64,000 bases of DNA, from contig NC_033626.1 of the NCBI RefSeq assembly GCF_001540865.1, positions 10,881,446-10,945,445 on the forward strand. The letters run 5' to 3'. Below are positions 25,798 to 38,394 of the stretch, in pieces (the stretch's first letter is position 1; each line of letters starts with the position of its first letter). The stretch comes from Ananas comosus (taxonomy: Eukaryota > Streptophyta > Magnoliopsida > Poales > Bromeliaceae). The notes under the pieces are model-generated. The model did not search any database and was not told the origin of the DNA. It saw only the letters and a program-made list of their open reading frames with translations. The translations under genes and the position numbers were made by a program.

Positions 25798-28700
25798 CTA
25801 TAGTCTCGATCGTCGTAGATATCTGATAGGATTTAAAGAACTGTTTCTCCGGCTAGTCACAAATGTCTGTCGGCCTTTCAGAGCCATTCCAGGCTTAATG
25901 TCCCAATCTTCAATTCTCTTTGGAATGCAAACGTCGAAAAGGATTTGGCTGAGGACACCCTGGGGATTAATGCTAGGTCGATCAAAAATTTCACCCTGTT
26001 GCTTGTTGAGCGATGGACCTGCTTCTTTCCTTTCATTAGATTCCATTGAGCTCGGTAGGAAGAAATGGTCACTGGGCCCGTTTGCTACCCTTTTTAGGCT
26101 CTCATTCGAGCTTGCGGCTGCTTCATGAAGATTGCATACCGATTGTGATATCTTGTAGCAGGGGCCACTAATGCTGGTTGTTTTGCTATGCAGTTGGCTT
26201 CTGTGGCAAGAGGTTATGAGAGCTTTCGCCAGCAACTCGGCTACAGCAGTTTGATACTCAGCAGGATGCACCTTGTAATGGCCTGCAAATGATTGAGAAG
26301 ATTTGTACAGTGAGTGAAATAATAAACCGAGTCACAATTCGACATCAGGTGAACAAGGAACGAGAAGAAATAAAATACAAATGCAGCTCATCTTATAAAA
26401 TGATTTCATAATTATTTCATCTTCCGAAACTCCTTTACATAGCTCGAAGTCCGACTAATTATCACGATAGCTGCCTCAATAACAATTCCAAATTGGGCAG
26501 TTTATTGGACTCGGTCACTTTTTCAGAAGTCAGTTTGTCTAGAAAGAGAAAAGTAAAAGGATACTAGTTTGTCCAGATCAAGCAAGGTAGTTGCATTTTA
26601 CATTTTTACTATATTAACACTATATAAAGCTTATCATGTTGTAAAGCTTTGCCTCCATTAAATGGAACGATACAAATAATTTGGATAATTCATCTAGCAT
26701 AGAGTTTAAGCCATGCACTCTTTGGCAATGTGACATACTGCAATTTTTGGTTATTGGATATGATGCTACTTGTAGATTTCATGAAACAGTGTGGTAACTA
26801 CAGATATGGACAGCAACCTAAAGTTCATTAGCATAAATGTACAGTTTTTTCAGGTGATGTCAACTCCAGCCTTTAACAGCATATCTTCTAGACATAACAC
26901 TTATCTGATAAGCTGTTTTAAAAAAGCATCTATCAAGCGCAAAAACAGAGTAATTCACACAGCTGTGCCAAGTGAATTTGCAACAGTTTGCAAAATATTT
27001 TTCATAAGAAACAGATTAGTTTTTTCAGCATGCCTTACAATCAAGACAATAGCTCAACAAATTAAGAAAAAGGAGTTAAGAGCGCACCTAAATGAGGTGA
27101 ATTTCTCCAATTTACTAGTTTAACATCTCCACCATTATCTAGTAGATGTTGCGTAAAACTGGAGACAATTTGGTAGGGGGCTAAGTCATCGTCTTCTGAA
27201 CAAAATATAAGAAATGGACCTATGCCCTGCATAATTAGGATACAGAAATCCAGTATTAAAAACAGTATAAAGAAACTATTTAGGAGATGGGAAGCAGCAA
27301 ACTATGGCTCGGGCTAAACGAAGTCTTACAATTGATGAGTATAGAATCTGCCAGTATTCAGCACGTTGTGCTTCAAGTCTGTTTAAGAAGAGAGTATCCA
27401 AACCAGATGCAAAGGCTTTTCCCATCCATGATGTTATCTTTGGTTGCTGAGACATCAGAGGAACAGCGGGATGGAGGAATAATTGGGTGCCCACATCACT
27501 GGTAAAATCGACCGGACTGGAATCGAAAATTTGTCCACAAATAGAGTCTCTTACCAGTCGATACTCATCCTTTTAAAGGAAAACGAAAAACTGTAACACT
27601 TTATCTTTAAGATAGTTACTTCAATAATGTAAAACCCAGAAAGGGATTTAAATTTCTGCTGTTCCTAGTATTCAAAACCTAAAAATGTAACAAGAACCAG
27701 TCCCAGTTAATTCATGAATTAAAAGTTCATGAATTGCAAATTCGTAGTTGCTATAGCAACATAACATGAATACTGTGTCTTTGATGCACAACACTGACAG
27801 ATTGAACTACAATTAATGAAAGCTGATGTAAGTGAACTAATCTACACCATACATCTTCGAAAAGTTTTGTCACATCACATGCTAGATGTCTACCTAATTT
27901 TCCATTGAGGACATTATGAAAACAAATGCCCGAAATGGTATAAAACAAAATAAGCTTACCAGATTAAACCCTCCACATCTTCCATCAAGTAACTGCAAAA
28001 AAACAAAAAGGATAGACCGTTTTCTTAGTTCTCAGGAAACGGAAGGTTAATGATTCCCTAACAAAACTCAAACTCGAATAATGAATAAAAAACAGGCAAA
28101 TTGCAATAGGTTATGCATTTTCCGGCTAGCTCTGATGTTCTCACCTGAAGAAACTTGTACATGCATCCTTTTGATCCAGCAGAAAAGGTAGCTAGCACAA
28201 TAGGTGATGGTCTAATCTTTAGTTCCTGATACATTAAACTTGTCACTTTAGCTGTTACTAGAGGTAGATGGCACTAGCATTTGAATTGCACTAAGTAAGA
28301 TGACTGAGTCACAAATGATGCAAAGCCCATTGCAGTAGCTCATTGGAGCTAATATTTGGTATGGCCATCTAAGGAACACAACTTTGAGTAAGAAGGATGA
28401 TTCAACTACCATTGATGGCATATGAAATCACAAGTTTGATTGTAGCATAACTAGTGATGCAAATTTGGTGCAAGATATAGTGTAAAGTAGGCCAATTGCA
28501 CATGGAAAAGAGTTTCCAACCTTAGCAAGCTCATCAAGAACACCGCAGGCAAGTGATGTGGCCTTCTCGGGGAAGAATCTGCAAAGAATGCTAATTAATA
28601 TTCATAAACGTTTAACAATAACAGTAAACAGAAACATTCCTTATGAGATAAACAAAAAGTTACTACTATATGTATGTTTCCAAACATAACATAGCCGAAT

Positions 28701-29229
28701 AAAAGCACAATCAGGAACTTCTCAAAATTCGCAATTTAACAGGAACAGGACCAAACTAAAACTGGTCCAAATATTACAATTTGAGGGAAGCTATAAGATA
28801 TCCTCCTCTTCAAATTACAATATGCTCAAGCAGTACTAATCCAGCAATTTTACTACCAATGTTTCACTAAAATTTGGATTTTTATCAGTAAATAACCCTA
28901 ATAAAGCAGGATTTCCACACTAATAGAAAATCAGTCAAAAGATATAATATCTAACAGAAATTAAAACCCTAAACAAGTAATTCGGTAACTATGAGAGAGA
29001 GAGAGCGAGCGAGCGAGAGAGAGAGAGAGAGAGAGAGAGATTACAGGGTGAGAAATTCGGTGTGGCAAATGAGGCAACGCCATCCAAGAGACCAATAGAG
29101 ATCAATATACGGCCTCAGATGCTTCTCCTCGCTCCATAACCACGCGAAAACCACAACAATCCCCTTCACCTCCCTCGTCCCCGCTCCCTCCGCTCTCCCC
29201 CAGTAGAATCGCCCCCCATTCCCCCACAT
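25798..29229 (-). CDS. DUF829 / TMEM53-like alpha/beta-hydrolase-fold protein
   Basis: Seven exons read on the minus strand: 29229-29045, 28578-28521, 28225-28145, 27992-27960, 27569-27330, 27226-27088, 26282-25798; 1221 nt, 406 aa, all GT-AG and in frame. The protein opens MWGNGGRFYWGR and has the family signature VKGIVVVFAW (21-30), EKHLRPYIDLY, LGW..LICH and ELKIRPSPIVLATFSAG. Ser96 in FSAG takes the nucleophile-elbow position (usually FSGG), CSEDDD (208-213) the acid, and His247 in GHYKVHP the histidine, so the triad looks complete. Plant members of DUF829 are alpha/beta-hydrolase-like proteins of unknown substrate; animal TMEM53 is a nuclear-envelope protein. The region after about 265 (Ser/Asn-rich, ending in FDVCIPKRIEDWDIKP) is a plant-type C-terminal extension. 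A (GA)n tract starts just inside intron 1. Confidence 0.9.
28989..29040. repeat. (GA)n tract immediately inside intron 1 of the DUF829 gene
   Basis: On the coding (minus) strand the first intron starts 'gtaat' and continues as a long CT tract. This keeps the donor site adjacent to a pyrimidine microsatellite. Confidence 0.95.
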
Positions 29230-29345
29230 TTCTCCCGCAATCCCCGACCCAATCTCGATCGCGAAACCCTAATTCTCGTCTCGTAGAGCCAATCGAAGAG
29301 CTCGAGGATCGGATCGAGAAACCCTAATCTCGTAGAAAAATGGGG
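29230..29345 (-). promoter_or_regulatory. 5' UTR/promoter of the DUF829 gene with two telo-box-like motifs
   Basis: Two copies of 'aaaccctaat' on the + strand (about 29264 and 29318), which read 'attagggttt' on the gene's strand, lie within 100 bp of the start codon. AAACCCTA (telo-box) is a known element near the start sites of translation-related and housekeeping plant genes. Confidence 0.4.
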
Positions 29346-30214
29346 GGAGAGGAGGATGTTGACAAAAAATTGGAGCTAAAGGCTCCGCGAATGTGGTTCT
29401 CGTGGCTTTAAATTATCGGATAGTGTCGACGCTATCGTGCGCACGCTCGCTAACGTGCGCGCCTGCGCAGGATAAGCACCGGCGCGTTCGCCTTGCGATG
29501 TGGACGAAGGGGACGGCGCAGGATATAAGCTAAAATGCGCCGGAGAGGTGTGGATTTAACCACGGATTTGAATTTGGATAAGAATTTGTTATGGAAAGGT
29601 CACGTTTGGGGTGCTAAATTTGGTAACTAATTACTTAATTGGCAAATAATGTGTATTCATCTAATCCGATCAAATCTATTATCTACGCTTAGCTGTTCCT
29701 GGTCTTGTTGCTAAGATTTTTAATCTGACATTTCACATTCTTTACATGTCGCTTATTTTTTATTTTCATTTATAGCCAAAAATAACACTCGTTGAGTCTA
29801 TAAATCAATGCGATATTTATTCGTCTACACGCATGCACTCGATAGGGTGGTTAGTATGAATATATGGGATGAATTAGAACTAAAGTGAAACGCTTTTAAG
29901 AGTTCAAATTAGTAAATCATAATAAGATTTCAATTATTCGAAATCGAAATGAAAAAGTGAGTTAATTTAATGGACTAATAGTGGAATCTATCCTCACCTG
30001 CTCTAGCATCTTATTCCGTGATTTTTAGGAATTTGTAATTATTAAAAAAGAACAGGACAGGTGGTAAATTTTAGAAAAGAGGGGATATTATTATAACTTT
30101 ATAAGGAAGGAATTGAGTGTGTCCATGAGCTTATCCGTGAAGATAACGCTTTGTGATTGGATGTGTCCTGCTGTCCGCTTTAAGTTTCGTGTTTGAAACG
30201 GACAATGTTGAATA

Positions 30215-30625
30215 AATATATTTGGCTAAATTGTACCATCCGACCGCAAATTACGAGGCCCATAATATTTTAATTTTTAAAATTTTTCTAAATTATGAAT
30301 AATTTTGAATCCACTGTTTAATATTTTAAATTTAAATATTTTAATTTATTTTTTAAATTTATTTAATATGAAACGGTCAACGATACTTTAACTTTAAAAT
30401 TTAAGTTAATTACTTATTTTATTGAATCAATAGTTGTGAGAATTACATAAAATATACTGTCTAAATCTGTAAAGATAAATGATGCATTTAAATTTTACAG
30501 TCAGAGTATTATTAACTGAATCAAATCAAACAAATTGAAATATTAGATAGTAATATGAAAAATTTAAAAGGTTGGATAGGGAACTCAAAATGGTTTATAG
30601 TTAGGTAAGTTTTGTATATTTTAAT
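30215..30625. mobile_element. Dispersed AT-rich MITE-like repeat, copy 3
   Basis: The copy begins near 'aaattatgaataattttgaatcc' and ends near 'caaaatggtttatagttagg', with 'ctttaactttaaaatttaag', 'aattacataaaatatact' and 'aaatgatgcatttaaattt' between, in the same order as the other copies. Terminal motifs are roughly inverted. Confidence 0.5.
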
Positions 30626-32137
30626 CATAATTTATTATAATTTTTAGCCTGAATTTGTCAAAATGTTGTAATCAGGTCTTACAGTGTAATTTAATTGACT
30701 AAATACTAATAGATTGCTGGTGTGATAATGATACAACAACATTAGAATTAACAACATAAGAATAATTAAGATGCCACACTATCAGTACATCAGTGACATA
30801 TTATTATTTAACCAATAAAATTGCATGGTGAGACGATTGCAACACGATCGAAAGTTCAAATCAAAAATTACAACAAATTAAAATTTGAAAACTAAAACGT
30901 CAGATGACTTATAGTTTGAGGACCAAATGTGCAATTTAAGCTTGTAAGATTACCATATAGCCAACATATATTACGTTGAATATGAATAAAATATTATGTA
31001 GCCAACACGCCCTCGTCCAAGATAGGGCGTGTTGTGTACTTGTGTCTACTGTAGGATGTAATATTATGTTGAATATGAATAAAATACTATCTAAGCAATA
31101 TTTTTAGAGACAAATATTACGTTAAAACAGTATTAGGTAATCTCATTGAGGCACGTTACTAATGGAGTGAGTCAACTAATTAGGGCATAATTTGCTCCCT
31201 CTCGACCACAAGTTTTATTTTTCTATCACCTTCTTATTCTCGTAGGGTTACAATATAAGACAATCCCTTTGTACCATTCATTAATGATTCAATAATTGCT
31301 TTTGTTTCCTTTCAATTTACAAGCAAAATGATGAGTGAAAAAGTAACATTGAGAAAAAGGAATCTTTGGCCTCATTCTTACTAGGGTATATTGTGCTGAT
31401 AGTCCCTGAAGTTTCACTCAAATTTATCTTATATATATTTATTACTGGCATTAATTAATTTATCTTATATTTTTACGACATAAAGTTTGCCGATTCTTCA
31501 TCCAATTAATGCTTTTAATCTTACATTTCAATTTATAAACAATTTTAAAAATGTTACTTAAATCTATAAGTGTATAGTGCATAAAAATAGTTGTCCTCAA
31601 CACCCAATATGCATATAAATTAAAATAGAACTATTTAAAGCTTCAGATTGCTAACGCAGGAATCGAAAGTTTGAGCACCAAAATAATATGTAGCTGAAGG
31701 TTCAGAGACCAGTGTAGTTGGCCTTCCCAATAAGAGCTACTCCATGAAGACAACTTGGAAAATGCTTTGCAGAATACATAGCTTGAATAATATATATGTT
31801 TTCTTTTCCATTATTTTGTCTGCAAACTAAGAGAAACTATAATCTGATGCAACATTTTCCATTTATGTTCCATATTTAGAAAGTTTATCTTTTGATAGAA
31901 GAAGTTGAAAAACTGGAGTAATCAACTGATAATTTCCTTATGAACAAAAGAACTGTTATGCCCATCTACTAAATAGGATTAAACTCTTAAAAAGGCAGTT
32001 TGGTTCAAAATTTGTAATATTCCGAATATATTGTATAATTTGTACTTGAATTAACAAATCTGTTGGTTGGAAGGTTATTAAAAAATAACCTATTTTACTA
32101 TTTCACTAACACTTTTTATTGAATGATAATAATGTAA

Positions 32138-32830
32138 TGATTGAACCCACTAGCAATAATAACTCGTTGGATCTAAACCATCGGTCCAAAATGCTTAAAT
32201 CCATTTATTATTATTAACATGTGAGGCTCATATATTCTAATCAGAATTATTTTTCCATCCGATGCGAGACTATTGGAGTGTTACAAACTCCCTTGTTTAG
32301 ACCATAACGTTTTCGTCAGATCCAAACTAGATCATAGATATACAAATAAAAATTATCAGGTGATATGAGATTCTAGAGATGACTCTCACCAAATCTGTTG
32401 GTGTAGCACTTTGCCTTGCATAGCACATAGCTCTCATACTTTCGGACGATATTCGGCTCTAATATCAATTATAACGATTCGACCCGCTAGCAACAATAAT
32501 TCGTTGGGGATGCTTCATATATTCTAGCTAGAATTATTTTTCCATTCGATGCGAGACTATTAGGGTGTTATAAACTCCCCTATTTAGACCATGACGTTCT
32601 GTCAGATCCAAACCAGATCACACCAGATCACAGACATACATATTAAAATTACCAGATGATGTAAGATTCAAAAAGTGGCTCCTACCAAATCTGTTGGCAT
32701 AGCACTTTGCCTCACATAGCACATAGCTTTCACACTTTCGACTAGTATTCGACTCTGATACTAATTATAACAATCCGACCTGCTAGCAATAATAATTCGT
32801 TTTGTTGCTAGCAGGTTGGGCCGTTCCAAA
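32138..32830. repeat. Diverged tandem repeat, ~337-bp unit, two copies plus a partial third
   Basis: The phrase 'ctagcaataataactcgttgg' at about 32149 recurs as 'ctagcaacaataattcgttgg' (about 32485) and 'ctagcaataataattcgtt' (about 32781). Each is followed or preceded by 'attatttttccatccgatgc', 'ttagaccat(a/g)acgtt', 'accaaatctgttgg' and 'actttgcct(t/c)(g/a)catagcacatagct'. The unit ends in 'ctctgatactaattataac', a phrase often found near retrotransposon termini in plants, so this may be a remnant of an LTR or non-LTR element. Confidence 0.55.
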
Positions 32831-32983
32831 TAATTTAAATATTTTCAATAGAAAATATGAAAAATTATAAAAATATTACAAACTGTGAATCAAATGTGCA
32901 TTCAATGGTAAAAAATTTGCCTAAGGAATCTGCACAAACTAACATACCACTTTGCTCTCCTTTAGAAAAACTAGTTTCTTCCT

Positions 32984-33279
32984 CTAAGGCTTAGTTTGGT
33001 ATTGAAGTTTATCTAACGCTATTAGATAGAATAAAGTTGAGAATAAGGCTTAGTTTGATATTGAAGTTTATTTAACGCTATTAGATAGAATGAAGTTCAG
33101 AAAAAACATATAGGAATATACTTCTACGTTCTCCGATGAGACCTCAAAAAATATATCGTAACAGACTAACTGCAACATGCGGAACGCAATATTACATACG
33201 AAAACAAACATAACATTTTTTCATCGTCGTTTGTCACCGCACGTAACGCAATCTCCCGCAATCCCAAACGAAGCCTAAG
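32984..33279. mobile_element. ~295-bp TIR element with a duplicated left end
   Basis: The left end 'aaggcttagtttggtattg' is mirrored by the right end 'caatcccaaacgaagcct'. The first ~58 bp (32984-33041) are repeated directly at 33042-33100, giving a double left terminus. It is non-coding. Ends of the type 'ggcttcgtttggtat' are typical of small plant TIR elements (hAT or PIF groups); the family is not determined. Confidence 0.55.
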
Positions 33280-33440
33280 AAACAAAGGGAATCACTTTGC
33301 TCTCTCTGGTCCAACAATGTTATGAGAAATCTCTTTAGTACCTAACAATGAGCAATACTAACAGTTTCTCAAAGCACATGATAAACCAATAAGCAAGCAC
33401 TTAAACAACACTCGAGAGCAATATATAATCTTACCGAACA

Positions 33441-33668
33441 CTCGAAATGAAAGATTAGCGCTGTGTGCGTTATCATAAATAAATTTTTTTCATTATATCT
33501 TTACTTGTATACAATAATAAATATTTATTTATGGCAACAGTAACAGTACGTGTGTATCTCCGAATGCATTCGGAAGAGTGATTAATGTATTTCTCTCTCC
33601 CAACGCATGCCACAATTTTGCATGTTAGGGATGATCCTCTGGGGATCCAAAAACTATATGCATTATCA

Positions 33669-33700
<32 letters not shown>

Positions 33701-34304
33701 GCACTGAGAGGGTGAATTGGGAGCCACAACACTAAACGCCTTTTTAAACTGACTCTCCCTTACGGAATGTTACTCGCCTAGGGATCGCCCAAAGCTTCCT
33801 CCCCACTTTCCCAACGCTTTTTCTCACCCCACTCCCAAAATTAATTAATAATAAACTTTCGCCCACTAATTCCCCACAAACGTTCCAAAAAATTTTTAAA
33901 AAAAAAACAAAAAATAAAAAACTCCACCAACCCTCCAATCACATGATTCACATCCCCATACGACGCCACCACAAACCACGGATCTGAGACTGGCTCCCAG
34001 GTGGACTCATATTTTATTCTATGCGACCTCCACCATTTAACCCCCACCCCGCTCCAACGTGGGTGCCTCCCCCTGCGCCGTACACGGCCTCATTATTCTA
34101 GTTTCTCTTATCGTCAGGACATTTTGAAATGAACCTTTTAACTACGGGTTAATAGTTTTAAATTAAAAATTTTGATTGAAGTAGAAGTTTCGATAAAATA
34201 TAATGAAAGGATCAATTTTAAAATGGGTCATAGTCGAGGGGTTCTTTATACGCTTTTTTACCCCCACCAAAAAAAGAAAAGAAAAAAACTATCCGAATCC
34301 GAAT

Positions 34305-34340
<36 letters not shown>

Positions 34341-34407
34341 TACAAACCCTCACCAGATCCCAATATAGCAACATTCCGTCCTTCTTCGTTACCCCCAAAA
34401 ATATAAA

Positions 34408-34471
<64 letters not shown>

Positions 34472-35056
34472 CGAGTGCGAGAGCTTAATCTTAATCTCTA
34501 CACACTACCATACCATGTGCACCAGATCCAAAGCAATCTAAAAAATAGTAACTAATTAAACAAATAGAAACTAAATTTACTTACCAATATCCTTTTATTC
34601 ATTTATTTTCTTTGAATCGCTTTTGGTCGAGGCGACGAGGGCTCCGCTCCGCCACGTGCAGCTCCCTCTCTCTTTCCACCGCACACGCCGCGCTTCTTCG
34701 TTCCCTCCGCCACCCCCCCACCCTCGATCGCCGTCGAATCCCGATCGAACGGCTCTCAGAGGAGAGAGAAACGGGGAAAAGGAGATGCACACTCCGCTCT
34801 CCCATTTTGTTTCTTTTTAGAAGCTATTTAATTCCCGTACAAAAAGAGAGAGAGAGAGAAGGAAAAGGAAAGGCGGTGGTTAACTTACAGCGCTGCTGTA
34901 CATTAATTCGGTCCGTAAAAGGGCCCAAAAAGAGGAAAAGAAACAATTAAAAATGAAAATAAAAATAAAACGCCAAAAAAAAGTCGAACGTTGCCCTTTT
35001 TAATTTCTTTCGAGTATCTTTTTCCCCCCCCACCTTTTTCTTTGTGGGTTGTGGCT
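33441..35056. other. CT-rich and GC-rich spacer, probably including the KRP 3' UTR
   Basis: The region contains a poly-A run (33668-33692), two pure CT tracts (34310-34337 and 34412-34468) and pyrimidine-rich GC-rich DNA (34620-34760). The stretch nearest the KRP stop codon is likely its 3' UTR on the minus strand. The reading frames here are simple-sequence by-products. A transcribed leader on the + strand (pyrimidine-rich, like a plant 5' UTR) cannot be excluded, but no ORF follows it. Confidence 0.4.
34310..34468. repeat. Paired (CT)n microsatellites
   Basis: Two CT tracts of about 28 and 57 bp are separated by ~75 bp of C-rich sequence. Confidence 0.95.
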
Positions 35057-36068
35057 TCAGCTGCTTAACCGGACCCACTCGTAGCGGCCGTCCAACGGAA
35101 CTTCGTTGACGACGTCGAAATTGTACCTGCGAATAAAAAGCGCGGAGGGGGGAAAGCGGCGCACGTTAAGGTGCTTCTCGCTAACGTAGGCTACGGTAAC
35201 AAGTGGTGGTGGGGGAGTAGTGGAGAGCTAACTAAATGTGACGCTTACTTTGTGGCGAATCGCTCCGCTTCGGCGCTCTCCGCTGCGGCGAAGAACTCCT
35301 CGATCTCCGCCTCCGATGGCGCATTCGCCTCCCGGGATCTCCGACGCTTCCTACGCTCCTCGGATTCGGCGTCTCGGAGCTCGCTTAATGGCGTCGTCTC
35401 CCTCCTAAATTTACGAGATGAAGTGGAATTTTAGCTCAGTTAGGTTAAGAATCAATTTTGAAATGATATGCTGGGGGAGAGAGGGGAGTTGAGGAGGAGC
35501 GGACCTTTCTCTGCTGCACTCGGTGTAGCTCACGGAGCTCCCGAGATCGTTGCAACCCTAACACAAGGATCAAAAGTTAAAGGAACGGATAATTCAGCAA
35601 GGAGAGAGAGTAGACCTAGCTCGAATTTCGCACCAATTTAGGGTTTCGTCTCACCTCGGGCTCGCCCGGTCCGGCGTTTCGAGCGTCGTCCTTGATCTCC
35701 TCCTCCGCCGCCGCCTCGAGAGCCGCTATGGCGGCGGACGAGGCGTTGCTCGAGCACCGCGAGATCGTCCCCCTCGAGGCGCGGCTAGGGCATCCTCCTC
35801 CTCCGCCTCCGCCGCCGCTTCCGGAATTCGCCGTCGACCTCGGCGTTCGCGTCGCCATGGCCAATCTCCGGCTGCGGAGCTCCAGGTAACCCTCAACCTC
35901 CCCCTCCGCCGCCGCCTCCTTCGTCTTCTTCGCCTCCTCCTCCTCCTCCGCCGCGGCCGCCGCCGCCGCCGCCGCCGCACGTGACCTCGTCCTCACCCCC
36001 ACCACCTGCGTTACCTCCATCGCCGCCACTTCCCCGACCCCTCTGCACTTCTTCATGTACTTCCCCAT
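35057..36068 (-). CDS. KRP: Cyclin-dependent kinase inhibitor, KRP/ICK family
   Basis: Four exons on the minus strand: 36068-35655, 35557-35505, 35404-35249, 35126-35057; 693 nt, 230 aa, all GT-AG. The family motifs appear in order: the N-terminus MGKYMKKCRG, EVTQVVGVRTRSR (18-30), the YLELRSRRL motif near 62-70, a basic cluster RRKRRRSRE (173-181, likely nuclear localisation), EIEEFF (189-194), and the C-terminal CDK/cyclin-binding end FDVVNEVPLDGRYEWVRL (211-228). KRPs bind CDKA/cyclin D complexes in the nucleus and restrain G1/S entry and endoreduplication. Low-complexity insertions are an Ala10 tract (31-40), an acidic run and a Gly tract, all from GC-rich codons in exon 1. The start is fixed by the conserved MGKYM. 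Which paralogue (KRP1-7) it is cannot be told here. Confidence 0.95.
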
Positions 36069-36720
36069 CTCTCTCTCTCTCTCTCTCTCTCTGACGAAGA
36101 AAAGAGAAAAACCAGCAGCACTCTATTACGAAGAAAAGAGGAAAAGGAAAAAATAAAAACGAGGGTGAGGTGATTAGATCCGAAATGGACGGCCAGGATT
36201 TAATCCCACGGCGTAATCCCTTTTTCTTTTCCCGTTATGACGGCGCGCGCCGGGTCCGTTACGGCACCGTCAAGCGGATCTGGCCGTTGGGATACGGGAG
36301 TGGAGGCCGAGCGCGACGTGGCGCCGGTTGCACCCCGTTTGCTCCACCGGCTGATCCGGTCAAAATTTCAAAACCGCGGGAGCTGAAGCAGCTCCACGGG
36401 CAAAACAGGCGACCGGCTATTCCCGGTGGAATGAGCGGGGGTTAGTTGCTTTGGGTGACCTCTCGGTCCGGAGCGTAATAATTGTGCAGAACATGAAATT
36501 ACACAAATACCCCTCCCAGAGCCACGTATTTACGGAAACGCCACTAACCGTATTGGATTCCCTTTTCCCACATTTGGACACGGCGACACGTATAAGGGGT
36601 GCGCGGAGGGGACGTAATGGTGGAGGAATAGGGGACCACATGAAGCTTCGTGGGACCACGATTCTTGACCGTCCGATCCCAATCGGACGGTTATTCATTT
36701 TCTTGTGCTATGGTGAGAGA
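36069..36720 (-). promoter_or_regulatory. KRP 5' UTR and upstream promoter region
   Basis: A (GA)n tract on the coding strand (36071-36092 as CT on +) lies directly before the start codon, as in many plant leaders. Further upstream the DNA remains GC-rich to about 36690 and includes a hairpin-forming palindrome at 36669-36693 ('accgtccgatcc..ggacggt'-type). No ORF here is convincing. No transcription start was assigned. Confidence 0.4.
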
Positions 36721-37964
36721 TTTAAATTTTCAAATTTTCCGTAACGGTAGTTTTAAATAAATGATAATAACGGCTATAATTTAATTTAATTGGGGTAATA
36801 AAAATAAATAAGTGTGGTTATTGTTGCAAAGAGGAGATCAGTTTGTCCAGCTGGCATCGCATGCAAGTTTAAATTCATTAAAAGAGTTCAAAAACTCCAG
36901 AAAAAATAGAAAAATTATTAATGTTGCTGTTTTTCTATAATCTGATGTACATTGAAAAAGTTTACATAACAACTTGAGAGATCCTTCTCTTTTATGTATG
37001 CAGGAAAATTTTCGCCAAAATATCTTATTACCAACTCAACCATCCAAATTAATAAAGAGTACAATGGGTAGTTCCATATACTTTGGTGTTAGTTGCATAA
37101 TAATAATTCGAAACTTTGATCTTAATTAATGAATCAGGAGCGTCCAAAGCTACCATGTTGATACTTGATCGCGCAACGCTACATGTACAAAAGTGTTTAA
37201 GATGTTGTTGAAAATAACGTAGAAGCGACTAGTTAGACTTAGTTCCCTCTTTCAATAATAATAGATGCATATTGAATGAAGTTTGTTTATAAGATCGTAA
37301 AAGGATCACGCATCATTTAATGCATGGTGCGCACGTGAGATACGTGTGTTTATATCATGCATTGTGGACGCATGGTAATACATGTACCATCACCTGTGTG
37401 ATGCCGTATCATACAAATCGAGGAATAATATCCATAAATTTATACTTTAAATCTTTTTTGAATTTACTAAATGGTCCCTTTACCTGTACGTTTTTTTTTA
37501 TTTTTAATTTTTTTATATTTTATACATCTATTTATTCATATTTTTAATGCACGAACATTGCACTAGTAGATGTCGATTTTTCTTCATAGTAACTCGAGCT
37601 CAGGTGTGGCTCAAGTACAATTAACTTATAAGAAATTAGAAGGGGTGCATTGTATTGGTTAGAAACTTAGAATAATAGATGATAATTTTTTACTTTTTTG
37701 TTTTACTTGTTGTAAATATATGAATAATAAGTTAATTAAAGAAGAGACAAATTAAAAGAGTACAAAGAATCTTCTTCTTATTTATTCCAATATTCGAAAG
37801 CCAATAATTAGGCTCCTATCTATGGGTGCAACGCCAACAGTGGGGACCAGCAACCTGGTTCACGGATCGGACGGCTACGAGCGTAGGGATCACATGAGCC
37901 GAAAAGATCGTGGTCCATCCGATAGGATGGGCCCACCCACCACACACAATTTTATAGGTAAAGT

Positions 37965-38310
37965 GGTTAGGTATGCAAACGGGGCGGATCCGGGGGCGGA
38001 AGAATTTCCCCACCTTCCGCTCCATTTCTTATCGGGGTGGGGCGGATTCGGGGCGAGTTACTTTTCATTTTATTTTTGGCTCCCACTTACCGCTCCATTC
38101 GGGGCGGATCGGGGCGGGAGCCAGATTTTTGACGGATCGGGGCGGATTGAAGAAAGAAAAGAGTCTCCCACCTTCCGCTCCATTTACTTGGCGGATCGGA
38201 ACGGATTTGGGGCGGGTTATATTTTTTTATATTTTTTGTTCCCACTTACCACCCCATTCGGGGCGGATCGGGGTGGAGCTCCACGGATCCATTTGCATCC
38301 CTAAAAGTGG
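37965..38310. repeat. Imperfect tandem repeat rich in 'ggggcggat', with inverted edges
   Basis: Two long imperfect units each contain 'ccaccttccgctccattt', 'gggcggat(t/c)(c/t)ggggcg', 'ttcccacttaccgctccatt' and 'ggggcggatcgggg'. The left edge 'taggtatgcaaacgggg' and the right edge 'ccatttgcatcccta' are near complements, so the block may be a small TIR element with internal repeats. The open frames through it (160 and 123 codons) follow the repeats and show no protein family. Confidence 0.55.
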
Positions 38311-38394
38311 TATGGAGATTCCCTCTCTTTCGAATACATCTTAATTTCAACCTCATTATTTTTTTTTTTGGGGGGGTAAAAATATATATACAAC

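Larger units (their letters stand above)
29346..33440. other. Intergenic, repeat-rich, no gene seen
   Basis: A short GC-rich segment follows the DUF829 promoter (29370-29540, with alternating 'gcgcacgctcgc'-like words). After that the region is AT-rich and carries a dispersed AT-rich MITE-like copy (30215-30625), a tandem repeat (32138-32830) and a small inverted-repeat element (32984-33279). No conserved protein was found on either strand. Confidence 0.5.

Noticed and set aside
34172..34950. Several 65-127 codon frames around the CT tracts
   Set aside because: Ser-Leu repeats come from (CT)n; the frames overlap on both strands and show no conserved motif.
35726..35980. Arg-rich frame overlapping KRP exon 1
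   Set aside because: Shadow of the GC-rich KRP exon in another frame; the KRP frame carries recognisable motifs from start to end.
37822..38344. 160- and 123-codon frames
   Set aside because: They follow an imperfect tandem repeat rich in 'ggggcggat' and have no family resemblance.
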